Shown here piece by piece: positions 7,527 through 14,543 of a DNA stretch of 18,590 bases. The notes under the pieces are model-generated. The model did no database searches. It was not told the DNA's origin and saw nothing but the letters and a program-made list of their open reading frames with translations. Position numbers and translations under genes: made by a program. This DNA is from Methanolobus sp. UBA474 (lineage in GTDB: Archaea > Halobacteriota > Methanosarcinia > Methanosarcinales > Methanosarcinaceae): assembly GCA_002501695.1 (NCBI GenBank), contig DANZ01000143.1:9442-28031 (forward strand), written 5' to 3'. How positions within the stretch are numbered: position 1 is the stretch's first letter; every line of letters starts with the position of its first letter.

Positions 7527-9638
7527 TCAGCCCTTCAGCTGCCTGAGCATCTCTTCCCTGTCATTTGTGGGCAGCCCGCAATTGTAGTTCCGGCAGATAT
7601 GCACTGTCGTTCTGTTGTCCTTCATGTTCATTTCAGCAACATAATCTGCAATCCTGGCAATTTCCGGCGCCTCTTCACCGGGTTTCAGGATCACTATCTT
7701 ATTGGGTAAATATTCCCTGTTGATATCTGACAGAATGTCCTGCGTTTCCTTATTTTCAGGATCTCCTGCCACAACGATCTCCATGGAGGGGCCGACTGCA
7801 AAATCAAGGGCGCACATAAGCTGGGTGTACCCGAGAGGTATTCCTGACACCTGCCCGGAGAAAAGCTGCAATATTTCGTATGCCTTTTTTTCAAGATCGG
7901 TATTCCCGGTGATGCGTCCAAGCTGAAGCAGGTTCAGCGCACATACCGAATTGCCGGAAGGAATAGCTCCGTCGTATATCTCCTTACTGCGAAGGATGAG
8001 CTTTTCCGAGTCCTCTGCGGTGTGGAAGAAACCTCCGTGGATGCTGTCCCTGAAGAGTGCCAGGAGCCGGTCATTAAGATACAGTGCGTGCTTAAGGTAT
8101 TCCACATTGAAGGTAGCCTGATATAGCTCGATAAGCCCCCATATGAAGAATGCATAGTCATCAAGGAATCCCTCAACGGCTACCTCACCATCGCGGAACC
8201 TGTGGAATAATCTCCCATCAGGGCCGGTCATCTTTGAGATAATAAAATCTGCAGTGGCAGCTGCCTCCCGGGCGTAGGCCGGTTCACCGAAGGCTCTGGC
8301 GGCCTTGCTGAGTGCGACTATCATCAGGCTGTTCCAGTCTGTCATGATCTTATCATCTTTAGCAGGATGTATGCGCTTTTCCCGGTGTTCGAACAGTTTC
8401 CTGCGTGAGGTCTCGTAAGAGCGTTTTAGCTGCTCGTGATCTTCTCCCCTGCGGGATGCGATCTCAGCAAGCTTTTCCTCCATGTGCAGGATGTTCCTGC
8501 CTGTATGGGTCCTGGTTGCTTCGTCAAGGAAATTCCCCTGGGGAGTTGTATTGAATATTTCCTGCATCAGTCCGGCATCCGTCTGGCCAAGAACATCCTG
8601 CAGTTCCTGTTCTGTCCATAGATAGAACCTGCCCTCCTCTCCTTCGCTATCTGCGTCCTCGGCTGAATAGAATCCGCCATCAGGGGCGTGCATATCCCTG
8701 AGCACATAACTGAATACCTCCTCCGCGTTCTCCCTGTAGGTGGGATCTTGCGTCGCCTGGTACGTCTCTGCAAGGGCAATTGACATGAGTGCCTGGTCAT
8801 ATAGCATCTTCTCGAAGTGAGGCACCAGCCATCGGGAGTCCGTGGAATAGCGGTGGAAGCCAAAGCCAATATGGTCGTAAATGCCTCCCCTGCGCATTGC
8901 CTGAAGTGTCCTCTCTACCATCGCAAGTGCTTCGTTCTCTTTGGACCTCTTCCAGTAACGCAGCAGGAATGTCAGATGATGGGGGGTGGGGAACTTGGGC
9001 GCATTGCCAAAACCTGCATTAACAGGATCGAAGTTATTGCGGAGCATCTGGTATGTCCTGTCAAGCGTGCTCCTGTCAAGGCCGGGGCCTCCGATATTCT
9101 CATGTACGCCGCTTGATATTGCAGATACTATCTCCTCTGCGTTGGCCAGGAGCTCTTCCCTTTTCAGGGTCCACATATTCTTTACTGCAGGTATGATGTC
9201 AAGCATGCCTGCCATTCCATACCTGCTTTCCTTTGGTATGTAGGTCGCTGCCATGAAGGGTTTTTTTTCGGGGGTCATGATTATGGTAAGGGGCCATCCT
9301 CCCCGGCCGGTCAGCATCTGGCAGACAGACATATATATGCTGTCGATATCCGGCCTTTCCTCACGGTCAACCTTGACGGGGATGAACGCTTCGTTCATAA
9401 GTTCTGCAACCTGCGGGTCTTCAAAGGACTCCTTTTCCATTACATGGCACCAGTGGCATGTAGAGTATCCTATGGAAAGGAATATGGGTTTATCATCCTG
9501 TTTTGCTTTATCGAAGGCTTCTTCTCCCCAGGGGTACCAGTCCACCGGATTGTGTGCGTGCTGAAGAAGATATGGGCTTTTCTCTCCTGCCAGACGGTTC
9601 ACAGTATGTTCTTTGCTATCGGGCGTGCTTCCCTTCAA
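7527..9638 (-). CDS. Thioredoxin-domain protein of the YyaL/SPATA20 (DUF255) family
   Basis: A large conserved protein, 703 residues, close to the family length. It has an N-terminal thioredoxin-like domain followed by an (alpha/alpha)6-barrel resembling N-acylglucosamine epimerase. NRLAGEKSPYLLQHAHNPVDW (14-34) is the family signature, and the redox-like motif STCHWCHVME contains C61 and C64. VDREERPDID and GGWPLTIIMTP follow. The cellular role is unknown; a cytoplasmic redox or sugar-related function is the usual guess. I place the start at a TTG (9636-9638) because a strong GGAGGTG lies six bases upstream. The in-frame GTG codons at 9654-9656 and 9651-9653 would put that ribosome binding site inside the gene. 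It is the first gene of the minus-strand run, with two TATA-like elements upstream. Confidence 0.93.
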   Translation of the reverse strand: MKGSTPDSKEHTVNRLAGEKSPYLLQHAHNPVDWYPWGEEAFDKAKQDDKPIFLSIGYSTCHWCHVMEKESFEDPQVAELMNEAFIPVKVDREERPDIDSIYMSVCQMLTGRGGWPLTIIMTPEKKPFMAATYIPKESRYGMAGMLDIIPAVKNMWTLKREELLANAEEIVSAISSGVHENIGGPGLDRSTLDRTYQMLRNNFDPVNAGFGNAPKFPTPHHLTFLLRYWKRSKENEALAMVERTLQAMRRGGIYDHIGFGFHRYSTDSRWLVPHFEKMLYDQALMSIALAETYQATQDPTYRENAEEVFSYVLRDMHAPDGGFYSAEDADSEGEEGRFYLWTEQELQDVLGQTDAGLMQEIFNTTPQGNFLDEATRTHTGRNILHMEEKLAEIASRRGEDHEQLKRSYETSRRKLFEHREKRIHPAKDDKIMTDWNSLMIVALSKAARAFGEPAYAREAAATADFIISKMTGPDGRLFHRFRDGEVAVEGFLDDYAFFIWGLIELYQATFNVEYLKHALYLNDRLLALFRDSIHGGFFHTAEDSEKLILRSKEIYDGAIPSGNSVCALNLLQLGRITGNTDLEKKAYEILQLFSGQVSGIPLGYTQLMCALDFAVGPSMEIVVAGDPENKETQDILSDINREYLPNKIVILKPGEEAPEIARIADYVAEMNMKDNRTTVHICRNYNCGLPTNDREEMLRQLKG

Positions 9639-9688
9639 TTGTTCCACCTCCACCACGAGCGTTCAGGATAATCATAAAGCTGCTCTAT

Positions 9689-9700
9689 CAAGCCGGCTTG
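9689..9700. promoter_or_regulatory. 12-bp perfect palindrome in the leader of the thioredoxin-domain gene
   Basis: CAAGCCGGCTTG is a perfect 12-bp dyad 51 bases upstream of the proposed TTG start on the minus strand, and is GC-rich in an AT-rich gap. It lies downstream of both candidate TATA elements, a position suiting an operator for a dimeric repressor or an mRNA hairpin. No known regulator site is recognised. Confidence 0.35.
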
Positions 9701-9724
9701 TCAAAAGGTGCTTCTTTTAGGAAT

Positions 9725-9770
9725 CGATATATCTCACTCATACTAGAGTGTATTTTGTTATTATTTATAT
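9725..9770 (-). promoter_or_regulatory. Promoter region of the thioredoxin-domain gene with a small dyad
   Basis: On the minus strand two TATA-like elements occur: ATATAAATAA (9761-9770) and AGATATATCG (9725-9734). Between them lies a perfect inverted repeat, CACTC (9735-9739) and GAGTG (9746-9750). Transcription would begin near 9738 or 9703. The dyad lies where a bound protein would separate the two start options. This gap (9639-9922) otherwise holds no credible gene. Confidence 0.35.
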
Positions 9771-9839
9771 CTGCCCGGATATTCTTTTCTTTTTTCATGC
9801 CATACATCATCATTATTATAACATTTTATTGTATCATTA

Positions 9840-9851
9840 AGCTTATATACT
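9840..9851 (+). promoter_or_regulatory. TATA box for the small membrane-anchored protein gene
   Basis: AGCTTATATACT is a strong archaeal TATA element; initiation would fall near 9870, leaving a leader of about 50 bases. A 5-bp hairpin (GCCCT 9875-9879 with AGGGC 9885-9889) falls in that leader. Its role is unknown. Confidence 0.5.
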
Positions 9852-9922
9852 TATGAGCATGCATTACAAACTAAGCCCTACAAAAGGGCCCAATAATTGA
9901 AAAACGATATGCGGGGTAAAAA

Positions 9923-10312
9923 ATGGATAGGCGTTTAATAATATTACCTATAATTCTCGTGATAGGATCTGTAATCCTACTGAGCGGCATAATGAACAAT
10001 TCTGATGATAACGTTCCTGATGTAACGGAACAGGATACTGTCGTCACAGAGGAACCTGAAGCGACCTTTCAGTCAGCAGATGTTAATGATTCGGATATGA
10101 ACGAAACAATTCTGGAAGAGGCACCTTCCAACTCCAATCTCGGCGGAATGGGTGGCGGTGGGATGGGCGGCGGCAGTCTTCCTGCATCCAACCCTGTTAC
10201 TCCCACACCGGTTGATACTACTCCATCAAATGATACAGATGCCGGCGATGAGGATGAGGAGGATGCTGAAGAACAATCTCCATCCTACACTTTCTACATA
10301 AAGGTAGAATAA
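9923..10312 (+). CDS. Small membrane-anchored acidic Gly/Pro/Thr-rich protein, unknown function
   Basis: A 129-residue protein that I cannot assign to a family. After MDRR comes one hydrophobic segment (about 5-22), fitting a signal anchor or uncleaved signal. The rest is low complexity: an acidic stretch to about residue 70, a glycine/methionine run GGMGGGGMGGG near 74-84, a Pro/Thr/Ser stretch (PVTPTPVDTTPSNDT) and a very acidic DAGDEDEEDAEE before the end SYTFYIKVE. It is probably exposed on the outside as an extended linker-like chain, as in many archaeal surface proteins. It has its own promoter, and its ATG is preceded by GCGGGG. It stands alone, convergent with the possible ferritin-like gene. 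Confidence 0.75.
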   Translation: MDRRLIILPIILVIGSVILLSGIMNNSDDNVPDVTEQDTVVTEEPEATFQSADVNDSDMNETILEEAPSNSNLGGMGGGGMGGGSLPASNPVTPTPVDTTPSNDTDAGDEDEEDAEEQSPSYTFYIKVE

Positions 10313-10331
10313 TCTTTTAAAATGTCAGTAT

Positions 10332-10361
10332 GCCGGGTTTCTGGTTAATAGGATACCCGGC
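10332..10361. terminator. Hairpin between two convergent genes, possible bidirectional terminator
   Basis: GCCGGGT (10332-10338) pairs perfectly with ACCCGGC (10355-10361), and the stem can extend by three weaker pairs past a one-base bulge. It starts 20 bases after the stop of the upstream + strand gene and lies 44 bases from the stop of the minus-strand gene. AT-rich DNA follows on both sides, and T-rich tracts lie nearby (10396-10400 on the + strand). Termination is inferred from position. Confidence 0.4.
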
Positions 10362-10404
10362 TAAATATATAAGTTAATATTTCTCTAAGTCATTATTTTT
10401 CAGT

Positions 10405-10890
10405 TCAGTACATCACTTTTGCGAATCCCAGGGCCTGTTTATTGCAGATGCTGGCATGCTTCTCCTCGTCCCTGATGAGCTTTTGCAGGTCATTAATGAA
10501 CTCTTTCCTGTCAATTGGATCGGGAAGTAATTCTTCTATGACCGAGGATTCAGTGTTCATCATGTCTTTATAGGCATTCATGGCAAGTATTTCGTATTTC
10601 CTGATGCTGATGAACATTTCAGGTGCCGACAATCCCTCAAAGTTGAAGACATGTGTGGGGAGCCCTTTTGGAACAGTCTTCGGGATCTCTATGTTTGCTT
10701 TTATCAGCCATTTCTCGACTATCGATCCATGAAGATCTGAGTCATGGGACAATATCTCCAGTGCTTCGAGGTTCTCTTCCATCATTTCAATACGGGCTTC
10801 CCATGTGCCCAGTTGTTCCATCTCGGATTCTATCCAGTACATGCGCTGCAGTAAGGAAACAAGGACTTTTTTTTCTTTGATGACCGGCAT
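10405..10890 (-). CDS. Possible ferritin-like four-helix protein, unknown function
   Basis: A 161-residue, mostly helical soluble protein with no recognised family. Carboxylate and histidine residues are spaced as in ferritin-like or rubrerythrin-like bundles: E21, E45/H49/H54 in EILSHDSDLH, E100 in RKYEILAMNAYKD, and E142/E143/H145 in RDEEKHASICNKQ. The last resembles the ExxH ligand motif of these diiron proteins. A segment at 65-90 with several prolines breaks the helices. The fold assignment is an inference from pattern only. The ATG start has a good ribosome binding site (GAGGGTG, about four bases away). It diverges from queC across a 152-bp AT-rich gap with TATA-like DNA on both strands, and converges on the small membrane protein gene. 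Confidence 0.8.
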   Translation of the reverse strand: MPVIKEKKVLVSLLQRMYWIESEMEQLGTWEARIEMMEENLEALEILSHDSDLHGSIVEKWLIKANIEIPKTVPKGLPTHVFNFEGLSAPEMFISIRKYEILAMNAYKDMMNTESSVIEELLPDPIDRKEFINDLQKLIRDEEKHASICNKQALGFAKVMY

Positions 10891-10990
10891 TTAACACCCT
10901 CTTATAATATTATAATTAATTGTATATTAATATCTGCTGGTATTGTCAGCGATATTTTCTTATAGTAAAAATCTATTCTCCTAGTATTAC

Positions 10991-11026
10991 TCCCGGAATA
11001 CTTTTCCCGGGAAATTACATTTATCT
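10991..11026 (+). promoter_or_regulatory. queC promoter with an overlapping inverted repeat
   Basis: A TATA-like stretch lies at 11015-11026 (TTACATTTATCT), 25-28 bases before the queC GTG. Just upstream, TCCCGG (10991-10996) pairs with CCGGGA (11007-11012), and TTCCCGGGAA (11004-11013) is itself a perfect 10-bp palindrome. The repeat lies where a factor-B recognition element or an operator would be, so regulation of the preQ0 operon here is plausible. No known operator is recognised. Confidence 0.4.
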
Positions 11027-11042
11027 TTGATAACTATGTTCG

Positions 11043-11762
11043 GTGGGTGTCATCATTAATACTTCAATAGCACTTTTAAGCAGCGGGCTGGATTCGGTAA
11101 CAGCCGTTTCACTGGCAAGAGTACATACGGAAGTAAAGCTCGCGCTTGTATTCGATTATGGCCAGCGTTCCGCAAAACGCGAGATCGAATGTTCAAAAAA
11201 GATATGTGAGTATTTCGACATCGACCTTCAGGTTATCGACCTTGGATGGCTTGCGGGTATCACAAATACATCTCTTGTGAATACAGCTAGCGAAGTCCCT
11301 GCAATGTCACTTGAGAAGATATCCCCGGAAGCAGACCCATCCATAACTGCTGAGTCTGCAAAGAGCGTATGGGTGCCTAACCGTAACGGCGTGCTGATAA
11401 ACATTGCAGCAAGCTTTGCAGAGAGCCTGGGATATGAGCATGTCATTGTGGGCTTTAACAGGGAGGAGGCCGTGACATTTCCTGATAATTCCGGGGAATT
11501 CATCAGGGCTATCAACGGATCACTTTCATACTCCACACTGAACGGGGTAAAAGTTCTGGCTCCCTTAATAGGTCTTGATAAAAAGGAGATCGTACTTAAG
11601 GCAATGGAAGTCAGGGCTCCGCTGGAGTACAGCTGGAGCTGCTATCAGGGAGGAGAACTTCCCTGCGGTGTATGTGAGAGCTGCGTGAGAAGGAAGCGCG
11701 CTTTCGACGAGGCGGGCATTGCAGACCCGCTTTTTGTAAGGCTTGGGGCCATACAGGGATAA
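11043..11762 (+). CDS. queC: 7-cyano-7-deazaguanine (preQ0) synthase QueC
   Basis: Converts 7-carboxy-7-deazaguanine to preQ0 with ATP and ammonia; in archaea preQ0 is inserted at position 15 of tRNA and becomes archaeosine. The 239-residue protein has the PP-loop ATP site SSGLDS (13-18), FDYGQR (37-42) and the C-terminal zinc site C200, C208, C211 and C214 (WSCYQGGELPCGVCESC). It is the stand-alone form, without the glutaminase-like fusion of GAT-QueC. GTG at 11043 is the only good in-frame start upstream of the PP-loop. It lacks a ribosome binding site and lies at the expected TATA-to-start distance, so the mRNA may be leaderless. First gene of the operon; DUF366 starts 56 bp after its TAA. 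Confidence 0.95.
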   Translation: MGVIINTSIALLSSGLDSVTAVSLARVHTEVKLALVFDYGQRSAKREIECSKKICEYFDIDLQVIDLGWLAGITNTSLVNTASEVPAMSLEKISPEADPSITAESAKSVWVPNRNGVLINIAASFAESLGYEHVIVGFNREEAVTFPDNSGEFIRAINGSLSYSTLNGVKVLAPLIGLDKKEIVLKAMEVRAPLEYSWSCYQGGELPCGVCESCVRRKRAFDEAGIADPLFVRLGAIQG

Positions 11763-11818
11763 ATGCAGCAAAAGCGTCTGCGTAAAAAGAATTGCATGAC
11801 AGGCGATCAAGTGATAAT

Positions 11819-12376
11819 ATGGAATGCATAATTATTGATAAGAGGATCGATTATGACGGGAGTCAGATATCCTCCCTGTGGGCATACAACCTGGCAGATG
11901 TAAAGGCCGACTCGATCATAGGCTTCAGGGGTGCGTGCGATGTAAAGGCCGAACACATGATCGACCTTGAGGATAAAAAGCAGGGAGACATTATATTTTC
12001 CACCGATATGCTCCATTTCATTATAGAGCACTTTGACTCCACTGACCTGAAACTGGTCTATGCAAGGCAGAGACTGTTCACATCTATAGTGCGTGAAGTG
12101 CTCTCTTCCAGGTATTCTGATATAATACGTAATGGGGATGACCTTTTCATTCCTGGGAAGAAACTTACTATCTCTATTGCCAGCACCTCGGCGGTATCCC
12201 AGAAGATACATTTCGGGATCAATGTTGTTCACGACCATTATGGAAGCCTTGGGGACATAGGCATATACGGGGATGAAGTGGCGTCTGTACTGAAGGAAAT
12301 AGCAGAAGCCTACGTGCGTGAGTTCGACGATATCGAAAAGGACCTGCGCAAGTCCAGGCCACTGGATGTGATATGA
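11819..12376 (+). CDS. DUF366 family protein, in the preQ0 operon
   Basis: A 185-residue archaeal protein I recognise as DUF366; its biochemical role is unknown to me. Typical conserved stretches are YARQRLFTSIVREVL (about 80-94) and LTISIASTSAVSQKIHFGIN (about 116-135), the latter a strand-rich core with conserved Ser, Thr and His. The ATG at 11819 is chosen because GTGAT, complementary to the 16S tail, lies three bases upstream; an in-frame TTG at 11792 would add nine unlikely residues. Its stop overlaps the queE start (ATGA), so translation is probably coupled. The position between queC and queE is direct evidence of joint expression. A role in preQ0/archaeosine synthesis or its regulation is inference. 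Confidence 0.9.
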   Translation: MECIIIDKRIDYDGSQISSLWAYNLADVKADSIIGFRGACDVKAEHMIDLEDKKQGDIIFSTDMLHFIIEHFDSTDLKLVYARQRLFTSIVREVLSSRYSDIIRNGDDLFIPGKKLTISIASTSAVSQKIHFGINVVHDHYGSLGDIGIYGDEVASVLKEIAEAYVREFDDIEKDLRKSRPLDVI

Positions 12377-13107
12377 TGGCTGCCGGTCAGATGAGCGCCA
12401 ATGTCAGCGAAGTGTTCTGTTCTGTACAGGGTGAAGGTCCGTATGTCGGTTCAAGGCAGGCGTTCGTACGCTTTACCGGATGCAACCTCAAATGCTCTTA
12501 TTGTGATACATCCGTGGGGAATTCAAAATCATGCCGGTTCGAGGAACTTCCGGGTTCCGGTGCGTTCAAACAGATGGAAAATCCCCTGTGTGCCGAAGAC
12601 ATTGAAAAGATGGTAGCCTCATACAAAAAGATCCATTCAGTATCACTTACGGGAGGGGAGCCTCTGATGCATGCTGATCTCATTTCCAGGCTTAACATTG
12701 CAAGCCCTCTGTATCTGGAATCTAACATGACCCTTCCTCATATGGCTAGAAAGATAAGGGATAAATTATCCTATGTGGCCGGGGATGTGAAATTGCTGCC
12801 GCTGTCCTCAGTGGATGATATGGACCAGCATTTTGAGCAGACCATAGAATGTTTCAGGACACTTAAGACGACCAAAGACCGGGATTGCTTCTGCAAGGTG
12901 GTCGTGACAAAGGACACTGATTCTGATGATGTAGAAGGGATAATAGGTGCGATAAGCGGCTATATCTCCTGTCTGGTGCTTCAGCCTGTCTCGCAAAAAG
13001 AGCTCCTTCCGGACCAGGGTCGCCTGATAGGCCTGCAGGAAAGGCTGCTTGATCATATTGATACGAAAATAATACCACAGACCCACAGAATGTGGGGGTG
13101 CCTTTAA
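12373..13107 (+). CDS. queE: 7-carboxy-7-deazaguanine synthase QueE (radical SAM)
   Basis: Rearranges 6-carboxy-tetrahydropterin to 7-carboxy-7-deazaguanine using a [4Fe-4S] cluster and S-adenosylmethionine. The protein has 244 residues. The cluster ligands are C37, C41 and C44 in GCNLKCSYCD; EVFCSVQGEGPYVGSRQAFVR (13-33) is the QueE signature; TGGEPLMH (93-100) is the SAM-binding GGE motif; and the protein ends in the typical PQTHRMWGCL. The start overlaps the DUF366 stop by four bases (ATGA). ATG at 12376 is an equal alternative, with GTGAT three bases upstream. Its stop TAA shares one base with the queD ATG. Confidence 0.95.
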   Translation: MMAAGQMSANVSEVFCSVQGEGPYVGSRQAFVRFTGCNLKCSYCDTSVGNSKSCRFEELPGSGAFKQMENPLCAEDIEKMVASYKKIHSVSLTGGEPLMHADLISRLNIASPLYLESNMTLPHMARKIRDKLSYVAGDVKLLPLSSVDDMDQHFEQTIECFRTLKTTKDRDCFCKVVVTKDTDSDDVEGIIGAISGYISCLVLQPVSQKELLPDQGRLIGLQERLLDHIDTKIIPQTHRMWGCL

Positions 13108-13448
13108 TGAAGATGAAACTAGGAATAATTGATCATATAGACAGTGCCCACTATCTTCCCGGGCATGGCAAATGCGGAAAAGTGCACGGACATACCTATA
13201 AGGTAGAGATCGTCATAGAGGGTGAGAAGAGTGAGAGCGGAATGGTGATGGACTTCTACGATATCAAGAAGACGGTGAAAGAGGTCATGGAGGAATATGA
13301 CCATGTACTGCTGAACGATATCCTGGAGTATCCAAGTGTGGAGAACCTGTGTGAACACGTGCATGCGCGCCTGTCCGCAAGACTCAGATTCCCCGTAGTG
13401 CTTAAAATATGGGAAGGTCAGGGCAAATGGTGTGAAATAGGTCCCTGA
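13107..13448 (+). CDS. queD: 6-carboxytetrahydropterin synthase QueD (6-pyruvoyl-tetrahydropterin synthase family)
   Basis: Converts dihydroneopterin triphosphate to 6-carboxy-tetrahydropterin, the step before QueE. It is short, 113 residues, as usual for QueD. Zinc ligands are H15, H27 and H29, the catalytic Cys is C23 (AHYLPGHGKCGKVHGHTY), and the proton-relay region is YDHVLLND (64-71) with H66. E103 in IWEGQGKW probably anchors the pterin. The start is ATG 13107, one base overlapping the queE stop, with GGGGGTG seven bases upstream; the in-frame GTG at 13092 lies inside queE. Last gene of the operon, followed by a T-run. No GTP cyclohydrolase gene is present in this window to supply its substrate. 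Confidence 0.94.
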   Translation: MKMKLGIIDHIDSAHYLPGHGKCGKVHGHTYKVEIVIEGEKSESGMVMDFYDIKKTVKEVMEEYDHVLLNDILEYPSVENLCEHVHARLSARLRFPVVLKIWEGQGKWCEIGP

Positions 13449-13455
13449 ATTCATA

Positions 13456-13461
13456 TTTTTT
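13456..13461 (+). terminator. T-run after queD
   Basis: Six consecutive T residues lie eight bases after the queD stop, in a locally AT-rich stretch. Oligo-T on the non-template strand is the main known signal for intrinsic termination in archaea. It would end the queC-DUF366-queE-queD transcript before the nifB promoter. Confidence 0.4.
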
Positions 13462-13494
13462 GAAGTGTGCCAAATACAAAACTTTATCAATGGG

Positions 13495-13540
13495 TTTATA
13501 CTTAATTTGACCTGAATTTACAGGAGCTGCCAAGGAGCTG
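13495..13540 (+). promoter_or_regulatory. nifB promoter and duplicated ribosome binding site
   Basis: TTTATACTTA (13495-13504) is a TATA-like element. Downstream, AGGAGCTG occurs twice in direct repeat (13522-13529 and 13533-13540), and the second AGGAG is correctly placed for the nifB ATG. I looked for GGAA-N6-TTCC and GGTA-N6-TACC, the NrpR-type nitrogen operators I recall from methanogens, and see neither in the 98-bp gap. Confidence 0.4.
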
Positions 13541-13546
13541 TAAATA

Positions 13547-14485
13547 ATGGATAATACAGAATCAGATACATGCGACATACAAGTCTCAAAGGGCGAGGAT
13601 ATGAAGAGGATAATTGCCCAGCATCCCTGCTATTCCAAAGATGCCCAGCATAAGTATGGAAGAATTCACCTTGCAGTAGCTCCCAAATGCAATATCCAGT
13701 GCAACTATTGCGACCGTAAGTTCGACTGCGTTAACGAAAGCCGGCCGGGGGTCACCAGTGAGGTTCTCAGTCCGCAGGAAGCCCTTGAAAAGACAAAACA
13801 GGTGCTCAAGGAATATCCTTTCATCAAAGTAGTGGGTGTGGCAGGTCCGGGTGACCCGCTGGCAAACGATGAGACATTTGAGACCTTCAGGCTGATCAAG
13901 GAGGAGTTCCCGGATGTGACATTGTGTATGAGCACCAACGGGCTAGTGCTTCCGGAGAGACTCCCGGAGATCATAAGGTCAGGCGTTACCACGCTCACAG
14001 TGACCCTCAATGCTATCGACCCGGAGATACAGGCAAAGGTCATTGGCCACATTAATTATCATGGTAAGATCTACAGAGGTGTTGAAGCAGCAGAGATCAT
14101 GGTTAAGAACCAGCTGGAAGGTATCAAGGCAGCAGTGGATGCCGGCCTGGTCGTTAAGATCAACACTGTGCTCATGCCAGGCATCAATGACAAGCATGTC
14201 ATTGAGATCGCAAAGAAGATGAACGAACTTGGTGTTTTTATCATGAATGTCATGCCGCTTATCTGCCAGGCAAAGTTTGCAGACATGGAGCCACCTTCCC
14301 CGGCTTACCGCCAGGAAGTGCAGGACTCATGCGAGCCATATGTTCAGCAGATGAGGCACTGCCGCCAGTGCAGGTCGGACGCTTTCGGACTTATCGGGAA
14401 GGATCTTTCCCAGATGAGCGAAGAGCGCAGGAACCTCATAAAGCTGGAGATGCAGAAAAAGGCCGAGGATCCCGGGGAAAAGTAA
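13547..14485 (+). CDS. nifB: Nitrogenase cofactor biosynthesis protein NifB (radical SAM), short archaeal form
   Basis: Fuses two [4Fe-4S] clusters and inserts carbide to form NifB-co, the precursor of FeMo-co and alternative nitrogenase cofactors. The 312-residue protein lacks the C-terminal NifX-like domain of many bacterial NifBs, as usual in methanogens. HPCYS (26-30) is followed by YGRIHLAVAPKCNIQCNYC, with the SAM-cluster cysteines C48, C52 and C55, and then CVNESRPGVTS. VAGPGDPLAN and STNGL lie in the barrel, and the C-terminal RHCRQCRSDAFG carries C272 and C275, auxiliary cluster ligands in this family. The start is ATG 13547 with AGGAG upstream. No nifHDKEN gene is in the window, so the gene stands apart from any nitrogenase cluster. 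Stop is TAA. Confidence 0.95.
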   Translation: MDNTESDTCDIQVSKGEDMKRIIAQHPCYSKDAQHKYGRIHLAVAPKCNIQCNYCDRKFDCVNESRPGVTSEVLSPQEALEKTKQVLKEYPFIKVVGVAGPGDPLANDETFETFRLIKEEFPDVTLCMSTNGLVLPERLPEIIRSGVTTLTVTLNAIDPEIQAKVIGHINYHGKIYRGVEAAEIMVKNQLEGIKAAVDAGLVVKINTVLMPGINDKHVIEIAKKMNELGVFIMNVMPLICQAKFADMEPPSPAYRQEVQDSCEPYVQQMRHCRQCRSDAFGLIGKDLSQMSEERRNLIKLEMQKKAEDPGEK

Positions 14486-14543
14486 TCTCCGGAAGGTCCG
14501 CTTATTTTTAAATAATCCCGTTCGTACCGGTGCAGGTGTTCAT

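Noticed and set aside
13449..13546. NrpR-type nitrogen operator upstream of nifB
   Set aside because: Neither GGAA-N6-TTCC nor GGTA-N6-TACC is present in the gap; the AGGAGCTG copies are direct repeats, not a dyad of that type.
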